Part shown: positions 20,463 through 31,600 of the stretch, piece after piece
Layout of the letters: the number at the start of each line of letters is the position of its first letter
Numbering within the stretch: the stretch's first letter is position 1
Origin: Candidatus Kosakonia sp. 282A-S69
GTDB taxonomy: Bacteria > Pseudomonadota > Gammaproteobacteria > Enterobacterales > Enterobacteriaceae
NCBI RefSeq assembly: GCF_029433855.1
Contig: NZ_JAROAU010000003.1
Coordinates: 1,318,957-1,382,956, forward strand
Direction: 5' to 3'
DNA length: 64,000 bases
Notes under the pieces: model-generated
What the model was told of the DNA's origin: nothing
The model's input: the letters and a program-made list of their open reading frames with translations, nothing else
Database searches by the model: none
Translations under genes and position numbers: made by a program

Positions 20463-21077
20463 GTGAAATTAAGATGGTTTGCCTTTTTAGTGTTGCTGCT
20501 GGCGGGCTGCAGCTCGACAAAACAGGATTATCGTAATCCCGACTGGAACCCGGAAGTCCCCGTCAAACGGGCGATGCAGTGGATGCCAATTACCGAAAAA
20601 GCGGGCGCGTCGTGGGGTGTAAGTCCGGAACTGATTACGGCGATGATTGCCGTGGAGTCCGGGGGCAACCCGGAGCTGGTCAGTAAGTCGAATGCGGTGG
20701 GGTTGATGCAACTGAAGGCGTCTACGGCGGGGCGCGAAGTCTATCGTCGTATGGGCTGGAGCGGGCAACCCTCAACGCGCGAGCTGAAAAACCCGGAGCG
20801 CAATATCTCGATGGGCGCGGCCTATCTGAGCATTCTTGAACATGGCCCCCTTGCCGGTATTAAAGATCCGCTGGTAATGCAGTACGCGCTGGTCGTTTCG
20901 TATGTGAATGGCGCGGGCGCGCTGCTGCGCACCTTCTCTTCAGACCGCCAGGAGGCGATTGACGAAATTAACTCGTTAAGTCCGAAGGGCTTTTTGCAGC
21001 ACGTAGCGGAAAAGCACCCCGCGCCGCAAGCTCCGCGTTATATCTGGAAAGTACAAAAAGCGATGGATGCGATGTAA
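20463..21077 (+). CDS. emtA: Endolytic membrane-bound lytic murein transglycosylase E
   Basis: A GH23 lytic transglycosylase (MltE/EmtA) anchored as an outer-membrane lipoprotein. The lipobox LLAGC puts the lipidated cysteine at 16. The catalytic glutamate lies in [13 protein letters not shown] (about E65), followed by [12 protein letters not shown], the typical goose-type lysozyme pattern. 204 residues, a normal length. Its stop abuts the convergent ycgR stop. Confidence 0.94.
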   Translation: MKLRWFAFLVLLLAGCSSTKQDYRNPDWNPEVPVKRAMQWMPITEKAGASWGVSPELITAMIAVESGGNPELVSKSNAVGLMQLKASTAGREVYRRMGWSGQPSTRELKNPERNISMGAAYLSILEHGPLAGIKDPLVMQYALVVSYVNGAGALLRTFSSDRQEAIDEINSLSPKGFLQHVAEKHPAPQAPRYIWKVQKAMDAM

Positions 21078-21809
21078 TCAGCGCACCCGGCTGGCGCGTT
21101 CGCGCGCCTCGCGCTCCAGCGCAAAAATAATGCGCTGGAGTTCGCGCTCGACGCCAGGGCTGACATTTAAAAAACGAAAGCTCAGTCTTGGCGTGGCGAT
21201 GGTGTCATTTTTACTGTCCACCACTTTGCGCTCGCCCACCGCAATCAACTGCGCGTCAAAGTAGAACTGCCCCCACGATGCCATATCCAGCTCAACCTGG
21301 GAGAAACGCATGCCAGGCTGCACACTCTCCGGCAATTCGCCCTCCAGCAGAGCACCCATGCCGCCCAATGAGAGATCGAACAGACGAAAACGCAGCTGGC
21401 TCTTATCGGGCAGCTTCGCTTTACAGAAGTAAGCAGGGTGGAGGGGGGCGCTAATACGAAAATACTCCCGACGTTGAATAAACCAGAGCGTTTCCGGTAG
21501 CGGCGTGATAAACGCAGGCAGATCCTGATAATCACCCGTAGTGAGCGCATTAAGCGTGAATTCAACCTTAGCGCCATGCGTTTCAGCGGTAATAGTGACT
21601 TTCCCCGCACGCTGAACGACGCTGTTCTCATACTCCCTACTGCCAAAATCCATCACCAGCATCTCGGGATTCACCTCAAGAATTTTGCTGATAAATTGAC
21701 CGCTACCCCAGCTGATGCAGACCGGCACCTGATTTTTTTGCAGGTCGCGCAAGACACCCAGCACGGCCAGAGGATTTTGTTTCAGGAACTGCTCACTGTA
21801 ATTGCTCAC
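21078..21809 (-). CDS. ycgR: Flagellar brake protein YcgR (PilZ, c-di-GMP effector)
   Basis: A two-domain flagellar brake: an N-terminal YcgR domain and a C-terminal PilZ domain that binds cyclic di-GMP and then slows the flagellar motor. PilZ motifs are present as RREYFR and DLSLGGMGALL. I place the start at a GTG at 21809 (V-SNYSEQFLKQNPLAVLG), preceded by GGAG, giving 243 residues like E. coli. The longer reading to 21857 is not conserved. It implies a flagellated host with c-di-GMP signalling. Confidence 0.92.
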   Translation of the reverse strand: MSNYSEQFLKQNPLAVLGVLRDLQKNQVPVCISWGSGQFISKILEVNPEMLVMDFGSREYENSVVQRAGKVTITAETHGAKVEFTLNALTTGDYQDLPAFITPLPETLWFIQRREYFRISAPLHPAYFCKAKLPDKSQLRFRLFDLSLGGMGALLEGELPESVQPGMRFSQVELDMASWGQFYFDAQLIAVGERKVVDSKNDTIATPRLSFRFLNVSPGVERELQRIIFALEREARERASRVR

Positions 21810-22018
21810 GCCGAATGGCTCCTCAATACTGACACAACGTCTTTGGGTTATCGGCAATCTATGCCAGAACTTAATACAAATGGTAGTAATTATTTCATTA
21901 AGGTTTTAATTAAGTCTGTGAGATGACAGCGCTTTTGCGTAAGGCATCTATACTGTACGCAACGCACTGCAAGGTGGTGTGTTCATTTACACGTCATAAA
22001 CGAAAGGAGAAAGTGAAT

Positions 22019-22270
22019 ATGGGTATTCTCGCGTGGATTGTATTTGGCCTGATTGCGGGCGTGATCGCGAAATTCATTATGCCTGGACGCGACGGCGGCG
22101 GCTTCATTCTGACCTGTGTGCTGGGGATTGTCGGGGCAGTGGTCGGTGGTTGGCTGGCAACAATGTTCGGTTATGGCGGCGACATTACGGGCTTCGACAT
22201 GCACAGCTTTATCGTCGCGGTGATCGGCGCGATTGTGGTGCTGGCGGTCTTCCGCCTGTTACGCCGGTAA
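22019..22270 (+). CDS. ymgE: GlsB/YeaQ/YmgE family stress membrane protein
   Basis: An 83-residue, three-helix inner-membrane protein of UPF0410 (transglycosylase-associated family by old annotation). It starts at ATG 22019 (MGILAWIVFGLIAGVIAKFI) after a strong AAAGGAGA site and carries the family motif MPGRDGGGF. E. coli YmgE is stress-induced; the molecular role is not established. Confidence 0.9.
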   Translation: MGILAWIVFGLIAGVIAKFIMPGRDGGGFILTCVLGIVGAVVGGWLATMFGYGGDITGFDMHSFIVAVIGAIVVLAVFRLLRR

Positions 22271-22283
22271 CAGATCTCCTCTG

Positions 22284-22316
22284 AAAAAAGGCCGCACTCT
22301 CACGCGGCCTTTTTTT
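22284..22316. terminator. Bidirectional terminator between ymgE and treA
   Basis: AAAAAAGGCCGC / GCGGCCTTTTTT with an 8-base loop, between two convergent genes. Confidence 0.85.
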
Positions 22317-22321
22317 ATGCG

Positions 22322-24025
22322 CTACTGTGCCACTTTCTGGGCAGCCGGTTCAGCGACAGGCTTAGCACTCTCAGCAGTCTGCTGTTCCGGCACGCTATCG
22401 CACGGCTTCTCTTTCGGGCAGATGAGATCAAGCATTTTTAGCGTCACGCCGTTCGTCCAGCCAAAGCCATCCTGCAGCGGATACTCGCCGCCGCCGCCGC
22501 CCGTGCCGGTGGAACTGACATCATATTTTTCCACCAGCTTCTGCTCGCGATCGTAGGTGTGCTGAACATTGGTAAGGAAGCGCCAGCTGACGCTCATCGC
22601 CAGTTTTTGGTGATCGTAGTTCTGCAACCCGGCGGTAGCGACCCACTGTAGCGGTGCCCAACCGTTCGGAGCATCCCACTGTTGACCACTTTTTACGGTT
22701 GTGGTGGATATGCCGCCTGCTTTTAACAGACGCGCTTCGGTTACCGCTGCCACTTTGTCAGCGCGATCTTTCGCTGCCGCGTTAACAAACAGTGGGTAGA
22801 GGGCTGCAGCGGTCAGCTGGTTACGCACCTTTTTGGTTTTAAGATCGTAATCGGCGTACCACCCCTCTTTGGTGTTCCACAAATTGGTTTCAATCGCTTT
22901 TTGCCGGGCTGTTGCCAGCGCATCGTAGTGGCTCGCTTTAGCGCTATCGCCAGAGACCTGATAAGCGCGGGAGAGCATCTTCTCCATCTTAAACATCAGC
23001 GCATTGAGATCGACCGGTACGATGCTGGTGGTGCGGATCGTGCCAAGCTGTTGAGGATCGTCCATCCAGCGGGAGCTAAAGTCCCAGCCTGAGGCCGCCG
23101 CCGCGCGAAGATCGCGGTAGATCTCCGTGGCCGGGCGGTTCGGATTGTTTTTCGCCGTGGTGACATCGGCCAGCCATGACTCCGGGCGCGGCGTTGACGC
23201 GTCATCCCAGTAGCGGTTCAGCACGCTGCCATCGCTCAATTTCACCACGCGCTTATTCGCCTCACCCGGCTGCAGCGCATCGGCACCCTCCATCCAGTAC
23301 TGATACTCCTTCTCCATCTGCGGCAGCCAGGTTTTCAGCGCGTCATCGCCATCATGGGTTGCCAGTAACTCCACCATCAATGAGAAGAAGGGCGGTTGAG
23401 AACGGCTGAGATAGTAGCTGCGGTTGCCATTAGGAATATGTCCCCAGGTATCAATTTCATACCCGAAGTTGGCGACCATATCTTCGATCTTGTCCCAGTG
23501 GCCGCTTTCAGCCAGGCCGAGCATAGTGAAGTAGCTATCCCAGTAATAGACTTCGCGAAAACGACCGCCGGGAACGACATAGGGTTTAGGCAGCGGCAAC
23601 AGCGAATCCCATTTGCCCGCGCTGTCTGTGGTGCGTGTCAGTTCTGACCATAAGCCGTCGATATGTTCACGCAGGCTTTGTCCGGCAGGCGGGACATAGG
23701 GCTTACCTTTTTCCGGCAACGTAAAGTTCACCTCGACAAAATGGCGCAGATCAAAGCTGCTCTGGTTCCGCTGCATGCGGTAATCCGCGAGGATCATCAA
23801 CGGATCGCCCTTGGGAACAGCATCGGCAAAGGTTTTTTGATCGGGGAAGAGTTTCGCGCTTTGCACATCACTGAATAGCGGACCAAGAAGAATGTCAGGG
23901 GTTTGCGGCGGGTTTTGCGCCTCAGCAGCGAACGTTGGGGCATTTGCGGCAAATAGTGTTCCACCCAACGCAAGTTGTATGACCAGAAAAAGGGTGCGCG
24001 GCTGGCGCAAAACAGGTTTTATCAT
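22322..24025 (-). CDS. treA: Periplasmic trehalase
   Basis: A GH37 trehalase hydrolysing trehalose to two glucose molecules in the periplasm. The start at 24025 has a textbook AAGGAG site and gives 567 residues with a Sec signal peptide. The two GH37 signatures are present: [15 protein letters not shown] and [13 protein letters not shown], followed by the glycine cluster [15 protein letters not shown]. The C-terminus has a charged low-complexity tail like that of E. coli. It is the last core gene before the T6SS island. Confidence 0.94.
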   Translation of the reverse strand: MIKPVLRQPRTLFLVIQLALGGTLFAANAPTFAAEAQNPPQTPDILLGPLFSDVQSAKLFPDQKTFADAVPKGDPLMILADYRMQRNQSSFDLRHFVEVNFTLPEKGKPYVPPAGQSLREHIDGLWSELTRTTDSAGKWDSLLPLPKPYVVPGGRFREVYYWDSYFTMLGLAESGHWDKIEDMVANFGYEIDTWGHIPNGNRSYYLSRSQPPFFSLMVELLATHDGDDALKTWLPQMEKEYQYWMEGADALQPGEANKRVVKLSDGSVLNRYWDDASTPRPESWLADVTTAKNNPNRPATEIYRDLRAAAASGWDFSSRWMDDPQQLGTIRTTSIVPVDLNALMFKMEKMLSRAYQVSGDSAKASHYDALATARQKAIETNLWNTKEGWYADYDLKTKKVRNQLTAAALYPLFVNAAAKDRADKVAAVTEARLLKAGGISTTTVKSGQQWDAPNGWAPLQWVATAGLQNYDHQKLAMSVSWRFLTNVQHTYDREQKLVEKYDVSSTGTGGGGGEYPLQDGFGWTNGVTLKMLDLICPKEKPCDSVPEQQTAESAKPVAEPAAQKVAQ

Positions 24026-24995
24026 CGATTTCTCCTTAGCGAACACGCAGCGGGCCGCTGCATTCAACCTTGACCAAAACCATAGACGAATCTCAGACAA
24101 TTCGTGTGCGGTGCCCGCCATTTTGTGTCAATCCGGAGTAATTACCTCTCGCACCTGAGCTGGCAACTTGTTTGATGTGTTTCAGAGGGGTAAGGGGGCA
24201 GAATGTATGGCAGGAGAGCGATACATTAAAGAGAGCACGCTGGCGCTTGCATCATCTTTCATCCCGGTCGGGCGGCTGAATGGATTCCGTTAAGAGCACT
24301 TTATTAGATTTTAGCCACACTGAATAAAATAAATTTGTGTATGAACCTTGTAAAAGCGATTTACCGGAGTAATAGTTTTGTCCGTAACTATCGTTTTTTT
24401 GCAGAATTCGAAGAGTAAAAGTCGATATATTTCGCAAAAAAAGAGGCGTTAGCGGAGAAAAGTCCCAAATAAACATTCCTGATGCAAAGGTTACACGGTC
24501 AAGGTGGTATATGAGCTACCAAATATTGTAGTATTGCGTGGTTGCTTTTGACTTTTAGGAATATTCCTATCTCATATTTGAGGCTACATACTAACTGCTT
24601 TTGCATATAAAATTTCTATTATTATTCATCGCGTTAGCCTTATAATTGGCAAAGAGGTATTCATCTCAGAACAAAATTTTGCCGAATATCTGCTTAAGTG
24701 AAATTATTTCTTGAGATTTATCCTAATTTGCAAAAGAATTAAGTAATAGTTTTTCAACGGCTCGGCAATGATATTGAATTGAATTATCCGATCTGTAAAA
24801 TCATGTCACGATAGTCAATGAAAAGTAATATTGTTGCGGCGGTCCTTGCGGACAGGCTCGTGCGGTAGCTATGCCCTTAATTCATTATCAGGTCGTTTAT
24901 CGGACAAGGAACTGAGTCATTCATAACGATTTCATTTCCCCTCTCCATAACGATGCACGTCAACACAGTAATATATTTGCAATGGAACAAACCCT
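24026..24995. other. AT-rich gene-free stretch at the core/T6SS boundary
   Basis: 970 bases without a supportable gene; the interval from about 24250 to 24990 is markedly AT-rich compared with both neighbours. It contains the treA promoter side (left) and must contain the promoter of the T6SS operon (right). No tRNA, att-like repeat, sigma-54 (GG-N10-GC) or convincing Fur site was seen by eye. A short GTCC-TTGC-GGAC hairpin lies near 24843. The composition would suit H-NS silencing; that is inference. Confidence 0.6.
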
Positions 24996-25487
24996 ATGAA
25001 CATGCGAATCGTATTGGCTCTTCTTTTTGCTTTTGGCGTCTCTGGCTGTGTAAAACACCCGAAACCCGCACCTTCCGACGACACCATTGTTACCAGTGAA
25101 GTTAATGGCGTAACCCTTACTCACCGTTATGCCGTACTGCCGCCGAAAGAGTTCGAACCCGTTAAGCAAGATTACCGCGCGCTCTACCCGGCTTCCGTCA
25201 TGAGCAAACCTGATTTCGGCGGCAAAGTGATTCGCCAGCTGGAAGCGGGCAAAACCTATGTTGTGCTTGGCCAGGTTGAACACTTCTGGATGGCGCTGGC
25301 CGATGAAGGTCAGGAAGAGCTGATTGGCTACGTGCCGATGCGTGCGGTCGTTAAAAGCGAACTGTACGAAAAAACCCTGCGTAACGATCGCCGCAAAGTT
25401 CAGCGTAAAAAAGCGAACTGCGTAACGGTCGACGGCAGCGGTAAAGCGTGCAAAAACGTAAAATCCGGGACCTGGATCATCGATTAA
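24996..25487 (+). CDS. T6SS-associated SH3-like lipoprotein
   Basis: A 163-residue lipoprotein: signal peptide with lipobox VSGC (Cys18), then a mature part with an SH3-like stretch (KVIRQLEAGKTYVVLGQVE, ELIGYVPMRAVV). The tail is basic and holds two cysteines (KANCVTVDGSGKACKNV). It is the first gene of the T6SS run and ends 23 bp before tssJ. Similar small lipoproteins open T6SS clusters in Serratia and Enterobacter, as I recall. Function unknown; a cell-envelope or peptidoglycan contact is a guess from the SH3-like fold. Confidence 0.7.
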   Translation: MNMRIVLALLFAFGVSGCVKHPKPAPSDDTIVTSEVNGVTLTHRYAVLPPKEFEPVKQDYRALYPASVMSKPDFGGKVIRQLEAGKTYVVLGQVEHFWMALADEGQEELIGYVPMRAVVKSELYEKTLRNDRRKVQRKKANCVTVDGSGKACKNVKSGTWIID

Positions 25488-25510
25488 TCCAGCCGTGATG
25501 AGTACCTGCT

Positions 25511-26017
25511 ATGAATAATAATTCGGTTGTACGCCAGATTAGCCTGGTGTTTTTCTTTGTGCTGGCCACCCTGGCCAGCGGTTGTGGATCGTCTTCACAC
25601 AGCGTACCTACCAGCTATAACCTTCAGTTCAGGGCTCATCCGCAAATCAATGAGTCCGCTCCCCTTAAAGTCAGGGTGTTGCTGTTGAAATCGGACGCGA
25701 CATTTATGTCCGCCGATTTCTGGTCGCTGCAAAACAACGCCGATAGCGCACTGGGCGGCAATCTGCTGAACAGTGATGAGTTCTTCCTGATGCCCGGTCA
25801 GCTGTCAAAAACGCTGACCGGCAACAGTTCGCCTGAAGCGCGCTACATCGGCGTGATGGCGGAGTATCAGGCGCTCGACGGCAAAAAATGGCGAATCTCC
25901 CTGCCGCTTCCGGTACAGGGCGAGTCTCACTTCTATGAGTTCTGGAAATCGTCAGAAGATGCGCTGGAAGCCAACATCTTTCTCGACGTTAACGGAATAC
26001 GCGTGATTTCCAAATAG
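25511..26017 (+). CDS. tssJ: T6SS outer-membrane lipoprotein TssJ
   Basis: An outer-membrane lipoprotein that anchors the TssJ-TssL-TssM membrane complex by binding the periplasmic tip of TssM. 168 residues with lipobox LASGC (Cys25), then the TssJ transthyretin-like fold (LKVRVLLLKSDATFMSADFW, LGGNLLNSDEFFLMPGQ). Position directly before tssK-tssL-tssM supports the call. Confidence 0.92.
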   Translation: MNNNSVVRQISLVFFFVLATLASGCGSSSHSVPTSYNLQFRAHPQINESAPLKVRVLLLKSDATFMSADFWSLQNNADSALGGNLLNSDEFFLMPGQLSKTLTGNSSPEARYIGVMAEYQALDGKKWRISLPLPVQGESHFYEFWKSSEDALEANIFLDVNGIRVISK

Positions 26018-26040
26018 CGCCATCCTGACAGGAATACAGT

Positions 26041-27384
26041 ATGAATAAAGCAGAAAAGGTCGTCTGGACCGAAGGTATGTTTCTGCGTCCTCACCATTTT
26101 CAACGCGCGGAAAGCTATCTCCAGCACCATATTCGCGAGTGGGGAACCCTGCAGCGCCCCTATCTGTGGGGCTACCTTGATATCGAACTGGATGATGCGA
26201 TGCTTCGCCAGGGATGCATTGCCGTCAGTTATGCCAGCGGCTTGCTGCCAGACGGCACCTTCTTCTCTTTCAACGATGCGCGCCAGGCACCAACCCCTCT
26301 GGTGATCCCGGACAATCTCACTAACGAACGCGTGGTGCTGGCGCTGCCAGCCCGACGTGGCGGCCGTGATGAAGTGATTTTCAGCGAAGAGAAAGATTCG
26401 CTGGCGCGCTACATCACCTGGGAGAGCGAAGTCGATGACGACAACGCGATGTCCGTTGGGCCAGCCGCGGTGCAGTTTGGCCGTCTGCGCCTGAAACTGA
26501 TGCTGGAGAAGGATCTCAGCGCGGAGTGGACGGCAATTGGCGTGGCGCATGTGCTGGAAAAGCGCAACGACAACCAGGTGCGTATCGACAACCGCTACAT
26601 TCCGCCGATGTTAAACGCGGTCAATAACCCTTCTCTCTACGCCGTTATGAACGATCTGCAGAGCCTGCTGATGCAGCGCAGCCAGCAGATTGGCCAGCGC
26701 CTGCGCCAGCCGGGGCGTTTCAACACTTCCGAAATGGTGGAGTTCTCGCTGCTGGCGCTTATCAACCACCATGTCGGGCAGATGTCGCACCTGAAATCGC
26801 TGCCGATGATCCACCCGGAAGAGCTATGGCGCAGCTGGCTGGCGTTTGCCACCGAGCTCACCACCTGGACCGCGGCGCGCTCGCCGGAAGAGACGCTACC
26901 GATTTATGACCATGACGATCTTGCTGGCTGCTTCAGCAAACTGCAGCTGATGCTGCGCCAGGGTCTGTCACTGGTAATGGAAGAGCATGCCATCCAGCTG
27001 CCGCTTACCGAACGCACCCACGGCCTGAATATCGCCACGCTGCCAACCACCACGATGGCGCGTGAGTTTGGTTTTGTGCTGGCAGTGAAAGCCAGCGTGC
27101 CGGGCGAACTTCTGCAAACCCACTTCCCGGCGCAGATGAAAGTCGCGCCGGTAACCAAAATTCGCGATTTGGTGCAGCTTCAGCTGCCCGGCATGAAGCT
27201 ACGCAGCATGCCCGTTGCACCGCCGCAAATTCCATGGCACGCCGGTTATAACTATTTTGAACTGGAAAAGGGCGGCGAGCTCTGGAACGAAATGGAAAAA
27301 TCGGGCGCTTTCGCACTGCATCTCGCGGGCGAATTCCCCGGTCTTGATATGGAATTTTGGGCCATCCGTAGCCCGACGGAATAA
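26041..27384 (+). CDS. tssK: T6SS baseplate subunit TssK
   Basis: A trimeric baseplate component that connects the baseplate to the cytoplasmic parts of TssL and TssM. 447 residues, the usual length. The N-terminus KVVWTEGMFLRPHHFQRAES is the classic TssK start, and the C-terminal domain (EFGFVLAVKASVPGELLQTH) is typical. It follows tssJ and precedes tssL in the common JKLM order. Confidence 0.96.
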   Translation: MNKAEKVVWTEGMFLRPHHFQRAESYLQHHIREWGTLQRPYLWGYLDIELDDAMLRQGCIAVSYASGLLPDGTFFSFNDARQAPTPLVIPDNLTNERVVLALPARRGGRDEVIFSEEKDSLARYITWESEVDDDNAMSVGPAAVQFGRLRLKLMLEKDLSAEWTAIGVAHVLEKRNDNQVRIDNRYIPPMLNAVNNPSLYAVMNDLQSLLMQRSQQIGQRLRQPGRFNTSEMVEFSLLALINHHVGQMSHLKSLPMIHPEELWRSWLAFATELTTWTAARSPEETLPIYDHDDLAGCFSKLQLMLRQGLSLVMEEHAIQLPLTERTHGLNIATLPTTTMAREFGFVLAVKASVPGELLQTHFPAQMKVAPVTKIRDLVQLQLPGMKLRSMPVAPPQIPWHAGYNYFELEKGGELWNEMEKSGAFALHLAGEFPGLDMEFWAIRSPTE

Positions 27385-27401
27385 CACAGCGAGCGCACAC
27401 T

Positions 27402-28640
27402 ATGCAGCAACAACACGCCTCCGGCAGCGATGCCGTCCTGGCAGGAGCAAGTGGTAACAATCCGTTGGTAGCGGCCGCAAATCCGCTGCTCAACGCGATA
27501 CCGCAGATCCGCTATTCGGTCTCTCATGACGACCAAAGCGGGCTACGTCAGCACCTGATTGATGAAATTCGCCGTTTTGAAGTGCGCTGCCAGCAATCTG
27601 GCCTGGCGTACGAAGTCATCGTGGGCGCACGCTACTGTCTTTGCACCGCGTTGGATGAAGCCGCCGCGCTGACGCCGTGGGGCAGCCGCGGCGTGTGGTC
27701 CGGTAGCGGCCTGCTGGTGACGTTTCATAACGAAACCTGGGGCGGCGAGAAGTTCTTCCAGCTGCTGGCGCGTCTGTCGCAAAACCCGCGCGAGCATATT
27801 GCGCTGCTTGAGTTAATCAACTTCTGCCTGCTGCTTGGTTTTGAAGGGCGCTATCGGGTAATGGACAACGGTCGTACGCAGCTTGAAACCATCAAGCAGC
27901 GTTTGTGGCAGATGATCCGCGGCGTACGGGGCAACTACCCACCGCCGCTCTCGTCGCACCCGGAAGATCAGCCGGTGATGCGCAAGTTGTGGCGTCCGGT
28001 GATCCCATTGTGGGCCTGCGCCGGGCTTGCCGGTTTCCTCGCCTGCCTCTTCTATATCGTGCTCAACTGGCGGCTGGGCGACAACACCAACCCGGTGTTG
28101 GCGAAGATCTACCAGACACAGCTACCGGAAGTCTCAGTTCAACAGCCGGTGCAGCATGTGCAGCCAGTGCTTAACCTGCGTGAGTTCCTGCGTCCTGAAA
28201 TCAAGGCCGGGCTGGTGGCAGTGCGTGATGAGGCCGATCGCAGCGTCGTGACCCTGAAAGGCGACGGGCTGTTTGCCTCTGCCTCGACGGTCGCCCGCGA
28301 AAGTTACGAGCCGGTCATCGACCGCGTCGCGCAGGCAATGAACAACGTCAGCGGTAAAATCCTGGTGGTCGGTTTCAGTGATAACGTGCCGATCCGTAGC
28401 GCACGTTTCGCCTCCAACTATGAGCTCTCGCTGGAGCGCGCGCGCTCTGTGCAGTCTCTGCTGCAAAAACACCTTTCGCAGCCGGAGCGTGTGAAAGCCG
28501 AAGGGCGAGGGGAGATGGATCCCATCGCGCCGAACAACTCGGCCGAAAACCGCGCGCGTAACCGCCGTGTCGAAATCACCTTGCTTGTGTCGCCGGAAAA
28601 TACGGCCGCCGAGCTGAACGGACTGCCGCAAGGAAACTAA
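27402..28640 (+). CDS. tssL: T6SS inner-membrane protein TssL with OmpA-like domain
   Basis: A DotU/IcmH-type protein of 412 residues: a cytoplasmic DotU domain (about 30-190), one transmembrane helix (about 199-220, LWACAGLAGFLACLFYIVL), then a periplasmic OmpA-like peptidoglycan-binding domain (VVGFSDNVPIRSARFASN, AENRARNRRVEI). This extended form carries its own wall anchor, so no separate TagL is needed. Its stop is 3 bases before the tssM start. Confidence 0.95.
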   Translation: MQQQHASGSDAVLAGASGNNPLVAAANPLLNAIPQIRYSVSHDDQSGLRQHLIDEIRRFEVRCQQSGLAYEVIVGARYCLCTALDEAAALTPWGSRGVWSGSGLLVTFHNETWGGEKFFQLLARLSQNPREHIALLELINFCLLLGFEGRYRVMDNGRTQLETIKQRLWQMIRGVRGNYPPPLSSHPEDQPVMRKLWRPVIPLWACAGLAGFLACLFYIVLNWRLGDNTNPVLAKIYQTQLPEVSVQQPVQHVQPVLNLREFLRPEIKAGLVAVRDEADRSVVTLKGDGLFASASTVARESYEPVIDRVAQAMNNVSGKILVVGFSDNVPIRSARFASNYELSLERARSVQSLLQKHLSQPERVKAEGRGEMDPIAPNNSAENRARNRRVEITLLVSPENTAAELNGLPQGN

Positions 28641-28643
28641 TGG

Positions 28644-31600
28644 ATGAACATGTTGCTTTCATTGCTGACTAACCGCATTTTGTGGGGGTTCCTTGGCGTT
28701 ACCGGGCTGGCGGCGGTTATCTGGATGATCGGGCCGCTGCTGTCGGTAGTCGACTCCCGTCCTCTGGAGTCCGAGCAAAACCGCATGATCGCCATTGCGG
28801 TGATGTACCTGATTTGGGTTCACAGCCACATTGTTCCGCGTCTCTATAACGCGTGGCTTAATCGCAAGCTGATGGACAACCTCAAAAGTGAAGAGGCGAA
28901 AGATCCCGCTGAGCGTCAACGTCTGACCAGCGACGATCAGGTGCTGAACGACCGTTTCGAAGAGGCGGCGCAGGTACTGAAAAAAGCGCACTTCAATCAG
29001 CCGGGCCAGCGTGGTCTCTGGACGCAGCGCTTCAGTACTCAGTACCTCTATCAACTGCCGTGGTATGTCATTATCGGCGCGCCAGGCTCCGGTAAAACCA
29101 CCGCGCTGGTCAACTCCGGCCTGCAGTTCCCTCTTGCCGACCGCTTTGGTAAAACAGCGCTGCGCGGCATCGGCGGAACGCGCAACTGCGACTGGTGGTT
29201 TACTAATGAAGCGGTTCTGCTCGATACCGCCGGGCGCTACACCACGCAGGAGAGCGAACAGGTTCAGGATGCCAGCGAGTGGAATAAATTCCTTGGTCTG
29301 CTGCAGAAATATCGTCGCCGTCAGCCAATTAACGGTGTGATTATCACCATCAGCATCGCCGATCTGCTTACTCAGTCTGCCGAGGCTTCGCGGGAGCAGG
29401 CGCTCAACCTGCGCAAGCGTCTGACCGAACTGCACGAGCAGCTGGGCATCCGTTTCCCGGTCTATGTGCTGGTAACGAAAGCTGACCTGCTTAAAGGCTT
29501 CCGCGCCTACTTCTCCGGTTTTGATAAAGCGCAGCGCGATCAGATCTGGGGCTTCACCTTCCCGTGGGAAAAAGCGAAGCTCGCCGATTTCGATCTGCAG
29601 GGCAGTTTTATTCAGGAGTTTGCCCTGTTGCAGCAGCGTCTTGATGCCGGGCTGCCGGACACGATGCTGCGTGAGAGCGATCCGCAGGCGCGCGCTGAGT
29701 GCTTCCTCTTCCCGCAAGAGTTTGCCGCGCTGCGTCCGCTGCTCTCAGACTATCTGGAGACGATTTTTGCCCGTTCCAACTTTGAAACCGAGTTCTCGCC
29801 GCGCGGTATCTATTTCGCCAGCGGTACGCAGGAAGGTCTGCCCTTCGATCGGGTGATGGGCGAGCTTAACCGTGCGCTCTCCCTGCCGCAGGGCAAGTCG
29901 GGCGACAACTGGGATTCCGTCAGCAAAGATGAGCCGGTGCCGGGCGGTAAAGGGCAGAGCTTCTTTATTAAACACCTGCTGCAGAATGTCATCTTTCAGG
30001 AGGCGGGGATCGCCGGGCAGAACCGCTGGTGGGAGCTGCGCAGCAGGGCGGTGATCTGGTCTGGTTATGCCGCACTGCTGGCGCTGCTGGTTATCCTCAG
30101 CGCGCTCTGGTTCACCAGCTACGGCAATAACAAAGATTACCTTGATGAAGTCCAGGCGAAAGTGCCGGCGCTGGATCAGGAGATCAAAGCGCTGCGTAAT
30201 CGTCAGCAGGGCGATCTGTTTGCCTTACTGCCGCTGCTGAATGGTCTTGCCGAACTGCCGCAGAGTGAAGAGTTCGACATCAATCACCCGCCAATCACCC
30301 GCCGTATGGGGCTCTATCGTGGTAACGATGTGTCAGATGCCTCGCAGGCCCTGTACCGAAAAGCACTTGAGCAGATGCTGCTGCCGGAAGTGGCAATGCG
30401 CGTCACAACCTGGCTGCGTAACGATAACGGCAGCGATGTGGAGTACAGCTATGAAGCGCTGAAAGCGTATCAGATGCTCTACCAGCCGAAACATTACGAT
30501 GGCAAATTCCTGCACTCGTGGGTGATGCTCAACCTGGAGCGCAATCTGCCGCAAAATGTGACCAAAGCGCAGATCCGCCAGCTGGAGTGGCACCTGACGC
30601 AGCTGCTGGAGCCGCAGATTCAGGCTTCACCTTACGCAAAAGATGAGGCGCTTATCAGCCGCGAGCAGGCAATGATTAACCAGCAGCCGCTCTCAACCCG
30701 GGTCTATGGACGCCTTAAACGCCTGCTGGAGCGTGATGAAAACCTGAAGCCGGTGTCGCTGGCAACGCTGGGTGGTCCGCAGAGTGAGCTGGTCTTCTCG
30801 CGTAAGAGCGGCAAGCCGGTGAATGATGGCATCCCGGGGCTCTATACGCCGAACGGCTACTGGAACAGTTTCAATGCGCAGATTGCGCCAGTGACCGCTT
30901 CGCTGCATGAAGATGACGCCTGGGTACTGGGCTCGACCACGCAGCCGGAGGATAAACAGCAGACGGATAACGCGGTACGCCAGCTCTATGCGCGCGACTT
31001 CATTACCCTCTGGGACAGCTTCTTAAGCGATATTCAGCTGAACAACAGCGCCGATCTCAATCAGCGTATTAACACTGCGCGCGTCCTTTCCAGCAATAAC
31101 TCACCGCTGCGCCGTCTGGTGGTTAACCTCAGCCAGCAGCTTACACTGGTGCGCGATGAGCCCGCTGCGGGCGAGAAAGAGAAAACGCCTGAAAGCAGCA
31201 ATCGCGGTACGCAGATGCTCGAATCGCTGTTCAGCAATCACGAAAACAGCGCCGCGGGCAACGCGGCCGCTAACCAGACGCCTGAACAGCGCGTGACCGA
31301 GCACTTTGCGCCGATCATTGAGCTGGCGCAGCCGCTGGAGAAGGGCGGGAAAACCATCGTCTTTGATGATTTTCTCAAGCAGATTGATGAACTCTATCGC
31401 TACCTGACAGCGGTGCAGGATGCGGCGAACAGCGGTATGCCAGCGCCGGGCGGGGAGGCGATCAGCCGCCTGCAGGCCAGTGCAGGGCGCTTGCCGGGCG
31501 GCCTGCAAACCATGTTCAGCAACATGGCTGTGGGTGCCAGCAGCGATACGCAACGCCGTGATATGGAAAATGTGCGTAAGCGTATTAGCGTCGAGCTAGG

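Noticed and set aside
24239-24256. TGGCGCTTGCA as a sigma-54 promoter
   Set aside because: The spacing between the GG and GC elements is far shorter than the sigma-54 requirement.
24252-24476. 74-codon minus-strand frame in the AT-rich gap
   Set aside because: No ribosome site, no protein-like pattern, and AT-rich DNA yields such frames by chance.
24765-24795. Fur-box-like sequence (AATGATATTGAATTGAATTA) upstream of the T6SS
   Set aside because: Too few matches to the 19-bp Fur consensus in correct spacing; Fur control is known for some enteroaggregative E. coli T6SS but is not supported here.
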